Shown one piece after another: positions 53,947 to 62,331 of a DNA stretch of 64,000 nucleotides. The position numbers were made by a program, and so were the translations under genes. Position 1 is the first letter of the stretch, and each line of letters opens with the position of its first letter. The notes under the pieces were generated by a model, which was not told where the DNA came from, searched no databases, and was given only the letters and a program-made list of their open reading frames with translations. This DNA is from Epilithonimonas tenax DSM 16811 (GTDB lineage: Bacteria; Bacteroidota; Bacteroidia; Flavobacteriales; Weeksellaceae), in NCBI RefSeq assembly GCF_000428485.1, contig NZ_AUAA01000001.1:1-64000 (forward strand), given 5' to 3'.

Positions 53947-56094
53947 GTGAATATCAATCAAGCAGACCTTAATGAACTAGAATTTCCGGAACTTCTTTCG
54001 GAGATCGCACCTTTCGCATTCTCGCCAAAAACGGCAGACAAAATCATGGAACTTCGCCCAATGCCGATTGACGAAGCCGAAATCTCATTAAAAAAAACCT
54101 CAGAATTCCTTTCAAGTTTTGAAGGCGCAGCGGCCATTCCCTTCGATGAATACGAAGACATCGAAGAAGAACTGAAACTGATGCTGATCGAGAATTTCCG
54201 ACTGGAAAACAAATCCTTCATCAGGATCAAAACAATGACGGAACAAGTCGGAAAACTGCAGCGGTTCTTTCCTCAGCTTTCCGAGATCTTCCCAACCCTT
54301 CTGGAAGAAATCAAACACCTCGAATTCCGAAAAGAAATTGTTGACAAGATCGACAAAGTCTTCAACCGTTTCGGAGAAGTGAAAACCGAGGCATCACCAC
54401 TACTGAAAACCCTTAGAACAGAGATCCAACACGCCAGAAAAGCCATTAGTGAAAATTTCAACCGCGCCTTATTCAATTACGGACAAAGCGATTTTCTGGA
54501 TGACATTAAGGAAAGCATTATTGAGGATCAACGCGTTTTGGCAGTCAAATCGGGATTTAAGAAAAGAGTTCCGGGTAGGGTTTTAGGGATTTCAAAGACA
54601 GGCTCTATCACCTTTATCCAGCCGGAAAGCGTGGTAAAACATTATTTCAAACTGAAAGAAAATCAGGAAGAAGAGAAAAAAGAAATCGATAAGATCCTCA
54701 GAAAACTGACCGCCGACATTGCAGAATTCCAGCCACAACTCACAGATTACCAGTCTTATATCTTCGATCTGGATTTCATCAGAGCCAAAGCAAAATTTGC
54801 AGACCAAGTCAATGGCATTTTACCAAAAATCAACCGTCATCAGACTTTGAGATTGAGAGAAGCTTTTCATCCGTTACTTTGGATAAGAAACAAAAAAGAG
54901 AAAAAAGAAATATTTTCGCAAACGATTTCATTAACAGAACACAACAGAATCGTCTGTATATCCGGACCAAACGCCGGTGGAAAATCCATCACCTTGAAAA
55001 CGGTTGGCCTTCTGCAACTGATGATCCAGAGTGGCATCCTTGTGCCTTGTCATCCAAAATCCGAGATGTTCTTCTTCGAGAAAATAATGACAGATATTGG
55101 CGACAATCAATCCATAGAGAACCACCTTTCTACCTACTCTTCCCGACTGAAAAAGATGTCCGGAATGATCAAAGAGGCCGACGGAAAATCACTGTTGCTG
55201 ATCGACGAATTCGGGACAGGATCGGATCCGGAATTGGGCGGCGCTTTGGCAGAGAGTTTTCTGGAATTCTTCTATGACAAAAAGAGCTTCGGGATCATTA
55301 CAACGCATTACACCAATATCAAAATTGTTGTAGAAAATCTGCCCGCAGCCACCAATGCGGCGATGCTTTTTGACGAAAACTCGCTAGAACCTTTGTATAA
55401 ATTAGAAGTTGGCCAAGCCGGAAGTTCTTTCACTTTTGAAGTAGCAGAGAAAAACCGAATCCCGAGATTCATCATCAATTCTGCCAAGAAAAAAGTGGAA
55501 CACGACATCGTGAACCTTGATAAGACGATCGTGAAACTACAGCAGGAAAAATTCGAGATAGAAAAAATCAAATCTGATCTGTCAGAAAAACGAGATTCTG
55601 TAGAAGATAAGCGTGATAACCTTCACAAACTGAATGAACAGCTTCAGCAGAAATTGCACAATTTCCAAAAATTATATGAAGACGAACACCGCAAACTGCA
55701 GTTCGGAAACAAGATAGAAATTTTCATAGACAGCTACGTCAAAGGGAAATCCAGAAAAGATGTGGTGAAAGATTTCGTAAAAATTCTTGAACAAGAAAAA
55801 TACAGAAAACTGGGCGTAGACAAAGACGAAAGCAAGCGTCTGCAAGTCATCAAGCGTAAAATTACGCAACAGCTGAAAAAAGAAGATGTGCAGGAAAAAA
55901 TCGTAGAAACCAACGAGAAGCTGGAAGAAAAACGCGTCGCAGAAAGAGCCGTCTGGATGAAAGTTGGCCAACGCGTCCGAATCAAAGGCAGCGCGAGCGT
56001 CGGAACCATAGACGAGATCAAGAAAAGTAAAGTCACCGTGAACTACGGAACGTTCAAAACCACGATCGATTCCGGGGAATTGGAGAGGATTTAA
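53947..56094 (+). CDS. MutS2-like ATPase without a Smr domain
   Basis: A 715-residue protein with the MutS-type lever/clamp region (1-330), Walker A GPNAGGKS (340-347), the EKIMTDIGDNQSIENHLSTYSS segment with the ABC-like signature, Walker B LLLIDEFGTGSDP (D420, E421), and a long coiled coil (about 510-630). It ends in a KOW-like segment (GQRVRIKGSASVGTIDEI). Canonical MutS2 continues into a Smr nuclease domain, which is absent. MutS2 proteins act in recombination control or ribosome rescue. The start is GTG, since an in-frame stop lies 12 bases upstream and the next ATG is at codon 34. Confidence 0.9.
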   Translation: MNINQADLNELEFPELLSEIAPFAFSPKTADKIMELRPMPIDEAEISLKKTSEFLSSFEGAAAIPFDEYEDIEEELKLMLIENFRLENKSFIRIKTMTEQVGKLQRFFPQLSEIFPTLLEEIKHLEFRKEIVDKIDKVFNRFGEVKTEASPLLKTLRTEIQHARKAISENFNRALFNYGQSDFLDDIKESIIEDQRVLAVKSGFKKRVPGRVLGISKTGSITFIQPESVVKHYFKLKENQEEEKKEIDKILRKLTADIAEFQPQLTDYQSYIFDLDFIRAKAKFADQVNGILPKINRHQTLRLREAFHPLLWIRNKKEKKEIFSQTISLTEHNRIVCISGPNAGGKSITLKTVGLLQLMIQSGILVPCHPKSEMFFFEKIMTDIGDNQSIENHLSTYSSRLKKMSGMIKEADGKSLLLIDEFGTGSDPELGGALAESFLEFFYDKKSFGIITTHYTNIKIVVENLPAATNAAMLFDENSLEPLYKLEVGQAGSSFTFEVAEKNRIPRFIINSAKKKVEHDIVNLDKTIVKLQQEKFEIEKIKSDLSEKRDSVEDKRDNLHKLNEQLQQKLHNFQKLYEDEHRKLQFGNKIEIFIDSYVKGKSRKDVVKDFVKILEQEKYRKLGVDKDESKRLQVIKRKITQQLKKEDVQEKIVETNEKLEEKRVAERAVWMKVGQRVRIKGSASVGTIDEIKKSKVTVNYGTFKTTIDSGELERI

Positions 56095-56099
56095 AAAAA

Positions 56100-56127
56100 A
56101 AAAGCGATCAAAATTTTGATCGCTTTT
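56100..56127. terminator. Bidirectional terminator between convergent genes
   Basis: GCGATCAAAATTTTGATCGC is a perfect 20-base palindrome with A runs before and T runs after. It serves both the MutS2-like gene and the small gene on the other strand. Confidence 0.93.
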
Positions 56128-56131
56128 AATT

Positions 56132-56509
56132 TTATGCGTGAAAATGTGATTTCACTTCCTCAAGAACTTGTTCTTCGCTCAGTTGCGAATCTGTTCCTAG
56201 TTTGATAGTCAGGTTTTTGTACTGAGGCGTTTCCAAAAGGTGGTTTCTCAACTCTTCCTGAGAAGTTCCTGGTCCTGTAATGTACAGATCTGTACTGTTG
56301 GTAATCAGTTTTTCTATCTCTTTGTAGAATTTCAGTTTGTTGGATTGCTCTGCGTTGTTCGCTGCATTCTCGCTGGAGTTACCGTGTTGGATTTCCGCTT
56401 TTACCGTATCCAGCACTGCAAACTCTGTTACTTCCTGTCCATCGTGATTAGTTACTACTATTGCCTTTGTGCTGTCTATCCATAGTCCAGCTGCTTTTTT
56501 ATCGCTCAT
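56132..56509 (-). CDS. Small eRF1-domain-3-like protein (function unknown)
   Basis: A 125-residue cytosolic protein. The pattern GLWIDSTKAIVV at the start, a central KLKFYKEIEKLI helix, LYITGPGTSQEELRNHLLE, and the C-terminal SQLSEEQVLEEVKSHF match small bacterial proteins related to the third domain of release factor eRF1/Pelota, sometimes labelled translational machinery or host-attachment proteins. No function is established. It appears monocistronic, facing the MutS2-like gene across a shared terminator. Confidence 0.6.
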   Translation of the reverse strand: MSDKKAAGLWIDSTKAIVVTNHDGQEVTEFAVLDTVKAEIQHGNSSENAANNAEQSNKLKFYKEIEKLITNSTDLYITGPGTSQEELRNHLLETPQYKNLTIKLGTDSQLSEEQVLEEVKSHFHA

Positions 56510-56580
56510 AATTTTTTGATTTAAGGGATAGGTTTCAAGCTTCGTGCTAATGTGCTGTTAAAGGAAGTTAAAGTTGGAAA

Positions 56581-57195
56581 TTAAGGATGATAAACATCTT
56601 CATACATCACGCCGGCTTCTATTCTCACAGGCAATTTGTTATTCTCCGGAACAATTGGACAGTTGTAATCAAAAGCGTTATAAGCGCAATAGGGCTGGTA
56701 AGAAAGGTTGAAATCCAGAATGATCTCGTCATTTTTCGGGATCTTCAGATCCATATATTTTCCGCCGCCGTAGGTTTCTTTGCCATTGGTCTCATCGCGA
56801 AAGGGCAGAAAAAGATGGTCTTTATACTGCTCCAACTTCATCAGATCCAGACTTTGATAAACAGTTAAAGTATATGTTTTACCATCTAATTGAAACTCAG
56901 CTTTTCCATATTCCTGATACTGTTTGAATGCCCCGGAAGAAGTTGGCAACTCAAACGGAACAGGGTTTTTAGTCTTTACAAATTTTGATGTAACGTTGTA
57001 GTCCCAATCCACCGGAAAGAACGGGTGTTTTTTGAAATTCGCCTGGTTATCGCCTCGCAACGGCGATTCTTTGGGGTTCAGATATTCCGCATTCAGTTCT
57101 TTTTGGAACTTTTTAACAGCAGCAAGATTTTGTTTTTTGGTCTGAGCATTCAGAAACAAAGAGCATATTACGAATAGTAAACTTAGTTTTTTCAT
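56581..57195 (-). CDS. DUF1684 domain exported protein
   Basis: The ATG at 57195 (MKKLSLLFVICSLFLNAQ) gives 204 residues with a signal peptide; the longer frame to 57270 begins with TTG and translates part of a dispersed repeat element, so it is rejected. The body has FFPVDWDYNVTSKFV, GKAEFQLDGKTYTLTVYQS, LFLPFRDETNGKETYGGGKYMDL and the conserved end NLSYQPYCAYNAFDYNCPIVPENN, the hallmark of DUF1684. The family has no assigned activity. Confidence 0.9.
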   Translation of the reverse strand: MKKLSLLFVICSLFLNAQTKKQNLAAVKKFQKELNAEYLNPKESPLRGDNQANFKKHPFFPVDWDYNVTSKFVKTKNPVPFELPTSSGAFKQYQEYGKAEFQLDGKTYTLTVYQSLDLMKLEQYKDHLFLPFRDETNGKETYGGGKYMDLKIPKNDEIILDFNLSYQPYCAYNAFDYNCPIVPENNKLPVRIEAGVMYEDVYHP

Positions 57196-57214
57196 CGTTT
57201 TCATTTTAATATTT

Positions 57215-57296
57215 GGGCAGCTTAATCCGCCTTCCACTCCCAATCTTTTGTTCGTCGTTCCTCCTCGCAAAAGGATTTCCGTTCAAGTCGGGCTGC
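57215..57296. repeat. Dispersed palindromic element, copy 5 (inverted, short)
   Basis: In reverse orientation: GGGCAGCTTAATCCGCCTTC at one end and CGTTCAAGTCGGGCTGC at the other, matching both borders of the family. The middle is a short linker (TTGTTCGTCGTTCCTCCTCG). It lies immediately upstream of the DUF1684 start. Confidence 0.82.
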
Positions 57297-57325
57297 GGGA
57301 TTGTATACTTTTAGAAGTTTTAACA

Positions 57326-58477
57326 TTATTTAGTCGGTTCATCTTTCGGATCAGAAATTATTTCCACTTTTTCGATCTTCGTTTTCTTCACCAAAAAATA
57401 CTTGTCAAAAGTTGATTTGAATACCGGAACATCATCATCTTCTCCCATCAGAAATCCCCAGGACTGCAAACCCTCTACTCTATCAAAAATGATTTTAAGA
57501 ATCGCTAAAACAGGAATTGTCAACAGCATTCCTGCAATGCCCCAAAGCATCTCTCCAATCACCAGACCAATGATCACAATCAAAGAATTGATCTTGACTT
57601 TGGAGCCAACAACTCTTGGCATAATGATATTCCCGTCGATGGCGTGGATTACAACAATTGCAATGACAATAAACAAAACATGACTGACGCCTGAGGTAGC
57701 AAACGTGATCAAAGCACCAACCAACAAAGCTGTAAAAATGCCGATATAAGGCAGAATATTCAAGATTCCTGTGAGAATCGCAAGCATAAAATTATATTTG
57801 ACACCAATACTCGTATAAGCAATCAGGGATAAAACAGTCACAATCAGCATTTGCAGAAACAATCCTACCAGATATTTTTTCACCATAAACTGAATATTTT
57901 CTATGATCTCAAAGACTGTCTTGTGATGAGTTTCTGAAAAACTGGCGACTAGAAACTTCAGCAGATGGGTTCTATACAACAGAAAAAACAGGGTAAACAG
58001 AAATGTAAAACCCGTGAGCATCAGCACATAACCCACAGATTTGAGTGCTGTTTCCAGAATGGCAGTTCCTGTACTGATCGATTTTTTGGCGGTATCATTC
58101 AGGTAAGTTAACTGCTCTTTTCTTCTCACGCCAAAGGTTCGGGAAATCCAACCCTGAAGATCATCTATCAATGCGGTAAACTGCTTTTGAAATGATGAAC
58201 AGTCGTTTGCCAGCTTCGCCACTTGGATAGATAAACCATAGATCACACCACCAATGATGGCTAATGCCAGAAGACTGGCTATAATAGAGGACAAACCCCT
58301 AGGGAACCGGAGCTTTTTCTCCATAAAACGGCACAGCGGAAAAAGCAAAATAGCGATCAGCAATCCTAAAACCATCGGAATCAGGATCTGCTCACCAATG
58401 ATGGCAAGAAAACCCAGAATCACAATGCTTATTAATACAGACGAAAGTTTGAGGTAAAAAGGGAAAGTTTGCTTCAT
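57326..58477 (-). CDS. AI-2E family transporter
   Basis: A 383-residue inner-membrane protein with about eight helices in the family arrangement: two N-terminal pairs, a central soluble stretch (SIQVAKLANDCSSFQKQFTAL to QLTYLND), then the conserved LTGILNILPYIGIFTALLVGALI and VIHAIDGNIIMPRVVGSKVKINSL blocks. Members export autoinducer-2 or act as Na+/H+ exchangers; most are uncharacterised, and the substrate cannot be chosen here. Confidence 0.92.
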   Translation of the reverse strand: MKQTFPFYLKLSSVLISIVILGFLAIIGEQILIPMVLGLLIAILLFPLCRFMEKKLRFPRGLSSIIASLLALAIIGGVIYGLSIQVAKLANDCSSFQKQFTALIDDLQGWISRTFGVRRKEQLTYLNDTAKKSISTGTAILETALKSVGYVLMLTGFTFLFTLFFLLYRTHLLKFLVASFSETHHKTVFEIIENIQFMVKKYLVGLFLQMLIVTVLSLIAYTSIGVKYNFMLAILTGILNILPYIGIFTALLVGALITFATSGVSHVLFIVIAIVVIHAIDGNIIMPRVVGSKVKINSLIVIIGLVIGEMLWGIAGMLLTIPVLAILKIIFDRVEGLQSWGFLMGEDDDVPVFKSTFDKYFLVKKTKIEKVEIISDPKDEPTK

Positions 58478-58538
58478 AAGAGTAGAGCTTAGGTTTTAAA
58501 GGTTAGAAGTTAGACCAAAATCCAGTTTCTATGACATC

Positions 58539-59237
58539 TTATTTCCCAATCAAAAAAACAGTAGGGATTTTATGCAACTCAGGTCTTTGTTTTTTCCAGT
58601 CATTGACGGTTTTTGTTTGGATGAATTCGTTCTCAGGATCATTGATATTAGCTGCGATGCATAGTTTTGTATTCGCATTCAGGAATTTTGTAAGATCTTC
58701 AAAAAGTGGATTGTTGCGGTAAGGGGTTTCCATAAAGATCTGCGTGAAGCCCGTTTTATCCACCAGACTTTCCAGATGTTGGATTTCCTTTTTCTTCTTC
58801 TCTTTTTCGATGGCCAAATAGCCGTTGAACGAAAACTGCTGACCGTTGAAACCACTTGCAATCAAAGCCAAAACGAAAGAACTTGGCCCGTTGACAGGAA
58901 TCACTTTGATATTGTTTTTATGAGACCAACCGACGATTATATTTCCCGGATCACCGATGCAAGGCAAACCCGCTTCTGACAATAATCCGAAATCCACACC
59001 TTCTTTCATGAGTTTTTGGGCTTCTTTAAGATCTGCAGTTTCGGTATGTTTGTCGAGAAGATACAATTTTAGTTCTGGTTGCTTCTTTTCCGTAGCGAAA
59101 AACCTGATGACTTTTCTGGCCGTTTTTTCATTTTCCACAAAGTAATGATCGACATTCATAATGATGTCTTTAATCGTTGGTGCAAAATAACAGATTGGTG
59201 AGTTCTCGGAAAGGTAAGCTGGTAAAAGGTAAAGCAT
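58539..59237 (-). CDS. RsmI-like SAM-dependent methyltransferase (tetrapyrrole methylase fold)
   Basis: A 232-residue cytosolic protein. The fold is visible in LYLLPAYLSENSP, VDFGLLSEAGLPCIGDPGN (SAM-binding loop), IPVNGPSSFVLALIASGF and FMETPYRN. RsmI 2'-O-methylates a cytidine in 16S rRNA; this shorter Bacteroidota form lacks the RsmI C-terminal domain, so the target is less certain. Confidence 0.85.
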   Translation of the reverse strand: MLYLLPAYLSENSPICYFAPTIKDIIMNVDHYFVENEKTARKVIRFFATEKKQPELKLYLLDKHTETADLKEAQKLMKEGVDFGLLSEAGLPCIGDPGNIIVGWSHKNNIKVIPVNGPSSFVLALIASGFNGQQFSFNGYLAIEKEKKKKEIQHLESLVDKTGFTQIFMETPYRNNPLFEDLTKFLNANTKLCIAANINDPENEFIQTKTVNDWKKQRPELHKIPTVFLIGK

Positions 59238-59574
59238 ATTTTTGTTGTAAAAAGTATATTGTCTATAGTAAAAAGTACTTACTGTTTCATGGTCATTGCG
59301 TATGAAAACTAACGTAGTGGTGGCGCAATCAATCTCAACCGCTGAGTTTCCTACGGAATGACAAAATTATGTTTTTAATATTGAATCTTGTTATATGTTG
59401 AATCTGCAGCCCGACTTGAGTGGAGCTCTTTTTCTGCCATTGCGATTGTAGAAAAGTTCTATAGATGGCTTCACTTCGATCGCAATGGCAGAAAAAAGCG
59501 GGAACGGAAGGCGGATTAAGCTGCCCAAACCTAACGCAGTGGTTCAACGTAGTCAAATTTCATTAATGACAAAG
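59238..59574. other. Repeat-filled gap upstream of the methyltransferase gene
   Basis: No gene is present. CCTACGGAATGACAAA (59350-59365) is one arm of the inverted repeat seen at 21307-21357; dispersed element copy 6 fills 59406-59560. The rest shows nothing recognisable. Confidence 0.6.
59406..59560. repeat. Dispersed palindromic element, copy 6 (long form)
   Basis: Borders GCAGCCCGACTTGAGTGG and GGCGGATTAAGCTGCCC match copy 1, as does the tail AAACCTAACGCAGTGGTTC. The inner inverted repeat is well kept (CTGCCATTGCGATTG facing CGATCGCAATGGCAG). Read in reverse it encodes CHCDRSEAI, a peptide often mis-annotated in many genomes because it comes from such repeats. Confidence 0.87.
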
Positions 59575-60852
59575 TTAGTTCAAAACTTCCTTCAATCGGT
59601 CTTTGTCGAGGCGATTTTCCCAATTGGAAACGACTACCGTTGCAACGGCATTTCCAATGACATTGGTCACTGCACGACATTCGGACATAAACTTGTCGAT
59701 CCCGAGAATTAAAGTCATCCCCGCAATCGGAACTTCGGGCACGACCGCCAAAGTTGCTGCGAGCGTGATAAATCCTGCACCGGAAACGCCCGCTGCACCT
59801 TTGGAACTGAGCATCGCTATTAAAAGCAAACCCAGCTGATGCTCCAAAGTGAGATTGATGTTGCAAGCCTGAGCGATAAACAGCGCCGCCAGAGTCATAT
59901 AAATATTGGTGCCATCCAGATTGAAGGAATAGCCTGTCGGTACCACCAAACCGACCACGGCTTTTTCACAGCCCGCATTTTCCAGCTTTTTCATGAGTCC
60001 CGGAAGGGCTGGTTCAGATGAACTGGTTCCTAAAACCAATAGGATTTCGTCTTTTAAATATCTAAGCAATTTGAACATATTGAATCCATTGTACCACGCC
60101 ACACTTCCCAAAATCAAAATGACAAACAAGGCAGAAGTGAGATAAAATGTACCAACCAGCATGGCGAGATTTCTCAGAGACGCCACGCCGTATTTCCCAA
60201 TCGTAAAGGCCATTGCTCCGAAAGCACCAATGGGAGCGAGTTTCATTAATATCTCTACAATTTTGAAAATCGGAATCGTCAAAGTCTGTAGGAAATCCTG
60301 GACCGGTTGGCTTTTCTCAGAGGTCATAGCCAATGCCACCCCAAACAGAATGGCGACCAAAAGAACCTGTAAAATATGATCGCCTGTCAAAGGACTGAAA
60401 AGGGTTGCCGGGATGATATTGAAAATAAAACTGACCAAAGAATTGTCGTGCGCCGCTTGGACATATTTCTCGATCTCTGCGCCGTTGAGCGTACTCGGGT
60501 CGATGTTGAGACCTTTTCCGGGCTGAACAATGTGACTGACAACCAAACCGATCATCAAAGCCAAGGTAGAAAACGTGAAGAAATAGATGAACGCTTTCCC
60601 AGCGACTCTTCCGACTTTTTTGAGATCGCTCATTCCGGCAATTCCAGTGGTAACCGTGAGGAAGATCACTGGCGCGATGATCATCTTCACCAGTTTGATA
60701 AATCCGTCGCCCAGAGGTTTCATCTTCTCGCCCAGATCTGGATCAAAATAACCGAGCGAAACACCACATAGGATGGCAATCAGCACCTGAATATACAGAT
60801 GCTGATAGAACTTTTTGGGTTTCAGCTGTTTTTGTTCAATGTCAAAATTCAT
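59575..60852 (-). CDS. Dicarboxylate/amino-acid:cation symporter (DAACS family)
   Basis: A 425-residue inner-membrane symporter of the GltP/DctA fold. The serine-rich re-entrant loop [18 protein letters not shown], the NLDGTNIYM motif and [20 protein letters not shown] identify it. It imports C4-dicarboxylates or glutamate/aspartate with H+ or Na+. The choice between these cannot be made from the visible sequence. Confidence 0.93.
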   Translation of the reverse strand: MNFDIEQKQLKPKKFYQHLYIQVLIAILCGVSLGYFDPDLGEKMKPLGDGFIKLVKMIIAPVIFLTVTTGIAGMSDLKKVGRVAGKAFIYFFTFSTLALMIGLVVSHIVQPGKGLNIDPSTLNGAEIEKYVQAAHDNSLVSFIFNIIPATLFSPLTGDHILQVLLVAILFGVALAMTSEKSQPVQDFLQTLTIPIFKIVEILMKLAPIGAFGAMAFTIGKYGVASLRNLAMLVGTFYLTSALFVILILGSVAWYNGFNMFKLLRYLKDEILLVLGTSSSEPALPGLMKKLENAGCEKAVVGLVVPTGYSFNLDGTNIYMTLAALFIAQACNINLTLEHQLGLLLIAMLSSKGAAGVSGAGFITLAATLAVVPEVPIAGMTLILGIDKFMSECRAVTNVIGNAVATVVVSNWENRLDKDRLKEVLN

Positions 60853-60891
60853 AAGAGTGGCTTGTCTTACAAATTTAGAATTGTTTCAGCG

Positions 60892-61332
60892 TTATACGGT
60901 ATTGTTCTTGATTTTTTGAGCAATTATTTCGCAGGATTCGTCGAGCATTTTATAAACTTGATCAAAACCATCGATACCTCCAAAATAAGGATCCGGAACT
61001 TCCTGGTCACTGCTAAGGATTAATCTGACTTTATGTTTTTGAGAATCATTTGCGAGTTTCAAAACATCTTTGTAGTTGTTTTTGTCCATACAGAAAATGA
61101 GATCAAACCTATCAAAATCCGGTTTTGAAATTGGCCTTGATTTTTGGTTAGAAATATCGATTCCGTTTTTGATGGCGGTTCGGATGGAGCGTTCGTCTGG
61201 CTGACTTCCCTCGTGGTAATTGATGGTGCCGGCGCTGTCTACCAGATAACCGTCTCCCAATTTGTGTTTCAAAATCCCTTCAGCCAGAGGACTTCTACAG
61301 ATATTTCCGAGGCAGACCATTAGTATTTTCAT
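60892..61332 (-). CDS. Low-molecular-weight protein tyrosine phosphatase
   Basis: A 146-residue cytosolic phosphatase: P-loop C7-LGNIC-R13-S with CX5R, and the general-acid aspartate in EVPDPYFGG. The overall pattern (SPLAEGILK; DSAGTINYHEGSQPDERS) is of the classical LMW-PTP rather than the arsenate reductase at 62332. Its partner is unknown. It is divergent from the ars operon, 117 bases away. Confidence 0.93.
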   Translation of the reverse strand: MKILMVCLGNICRSPLAEGILKHKLGDGYLVDSAGTINYHEGSQPDERSIRTAIKNGIDISNQKSRPISKPDFDRFDLIFCMDKNNYKDVLKLANDSQKHKVRLILSSDQEVPDPYFGGIDGFDQVYKMLDESCEIIAQKIKNNTV

Positions 61333-61401
61333 TGTAAAAAGTATCTAATTAAAATTAAAAACATCCTCAATTTATTGATTTAAAATTTAATTCAAAAACA
61401 T

Positions 61402-61431
61402 TTTGTCGTTAAATCTATTATCGTAATATTG
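61402..61431 (+). promoter_or_regulatory. Candidate ars promoter
   Basis: TTTG at 61402-61405 and TAATATTG at 61424-61431 (one mismatch to TAnnTTTG) are 18 bases apart, the expected -33/-7 spacing. arsR starts at 61450. Confidence 0.6.
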
Positions 61432-61439
61432 CAATATTA
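61424..61439. promoter_or_regulatory. Candidate ArsR operator
   Basis: TAATATTGCAATATTA is a perfect 16-base palindrome covering the -7 element and probable start site, 11 bases before arsR. ArsR dimers bind such AT-rich dyads and leave on arsenite or antimonite binding, which would derepress the whole operon. Confidence 0.7.
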
Positions 61440-61449
61440 AATTAGAATA

Positions 61450-61773
61450 ATGGGAGCTAGCAAAACAGAACATTTCACAGACCGTCAAAATCAGATCGCC
61501 AACATCACCAAAGCATTGGGACATCCCGCAAGAATTGCGATCATAGAATATCTAATGAAAGTGAATGAATGCATCTGCGGCGACATTGTGAACGAACTGC
61601 CTCTGGCTCAGCCAACCGTTTCTCAGCATTTGAAAGAACTTAAGAATGCCGGACTGATCAAGGGGAATATTGAAGGAACATCCATCTGCTATTGTATAGA
61701 TGAAACCACGTTTGCTATCCTGAAAAATTATTTCTCCAACGTCATTAGCGTCACCGAAGGGAAATGTTGCTAG
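61450..61773 (+). CDS. arsR: ArsR-family metalloregulator
   Basis: A 107-residue winged-helix repressor (NITKALGHPARIAIIEYL; PLAQPTVSQHLKELKNAGLIKG recognition helix). Cysteines C41 and C43 in ECICGD, at the start of a DNA-binding helix, resemble the classical ArsR arsenite site; C80/C82 and a terminal CC (106-107) add further thiols. It is first in the ars operon and should repress it through the palindrome at 61424. Confidence 0.93.
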   Translation: MGASKTEHFTDRQNQIANITKALGHPARIAIIEYLMKVNECICGDIVNELPLAQPTVSQHLKELKNAGLIKGNIEGTSICYCIDETTFAILKNYFSNVISVTEGKCC

Positions 61774-61832
61774 GCATTTTTTGACCCAATCCATCGTCCT
61801 ATTGCAATCAAACAAAATTAAAATATAAAAAA

Positions 61833-62306
61833 ATGAAACTTTCAGACCTAAAACAGATCTTACCAACGTTGGAAAATGTGGAATTTCAGCTGGAAAATGG
61901 AACAATGGTTCCGGAACACTTCCACGTGACAGAAGTCGGAATGATCACGAAAAACTTCATCGACTGTGGTGGCGTCATCAGAAGTGAAAAAGTCGTCAAT
62001 TTCCAGTTATGGAATGCAGATGATCTTGATCACCGCCTGAAGCCAAGCAAACTTCTCAATATCATTCAACTTGCTGAAGACCAACTAGGCATCGAAGATC
62101 ATGAAATTGAAGTCGAATACCAATCTGAAACCATCGGGAAGTACGATCTGGCATTCAACGGGAAAACATTTGTCCTGAAAAATAAAACAACAGCTTGTTT
62201 GGCTCAGGATGCGTGCGGCATTCCTGCAAAAAAACAAAAGAAAAACCTGTCTGACTTCACAGCCAATCCTTCAAACTCCTGTACACCAGGAAGTGGCTGC
62301 TGTTAA
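61833..62306 (+). CDS. DUF6428-type protein of the arsenic operon
   Basis: A 157-residue cytosolic protein, 59 bases after arsR. The conserved start MKLSDLKQILPTLENVEFQLENG, VPEHFHVTEVG, FIDCGG and LWNADDLDHRL fit the DUF6428 family, found repeatedly in Bacteroidota ars operons. The C-terminus is cysteine-rich (ACLAQDACG, then CTPGSGCC at the end), which would suit arsenite or other soft-metal binding. No function is established. Confidence 0.8.
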   Translation: MKLSDLKQILPTLENVEFQLENGTMVPEHFHVTEVGMITKNFIDCGGVIRSEKVVNFQLWNADDLDHRLKPSKLLNIIQLAEDQLGIEDHEIEVEYQSETIGKYDLAFNGKTFVLKNKTTACLAQDACGIPAKKQKKNLSDFTANPSNSCTPGSGCC

Positions 62307-62331
62307 ACCAAAAATCTAAAAATCAAATCCG

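Noticed and set aside
53714-53950. Plus-strand frame between the YceI-like and MutS2-like genes
   Set aside because: It translates a terminator and dispersed element copy 4 and runs past the GTG of the next gene.
57196-57270. N-terminal extension of the DUF1684 protein
   Set aside because: Begins with TTG and translates dispersed element copy 5; the signal peptide begins at 57195.
59335-59556. Open frame containing CHCDRSEAI
   Set aside because: It is a translation of dispersed element copy 6; the same peptide arises from repeats in many genomes.
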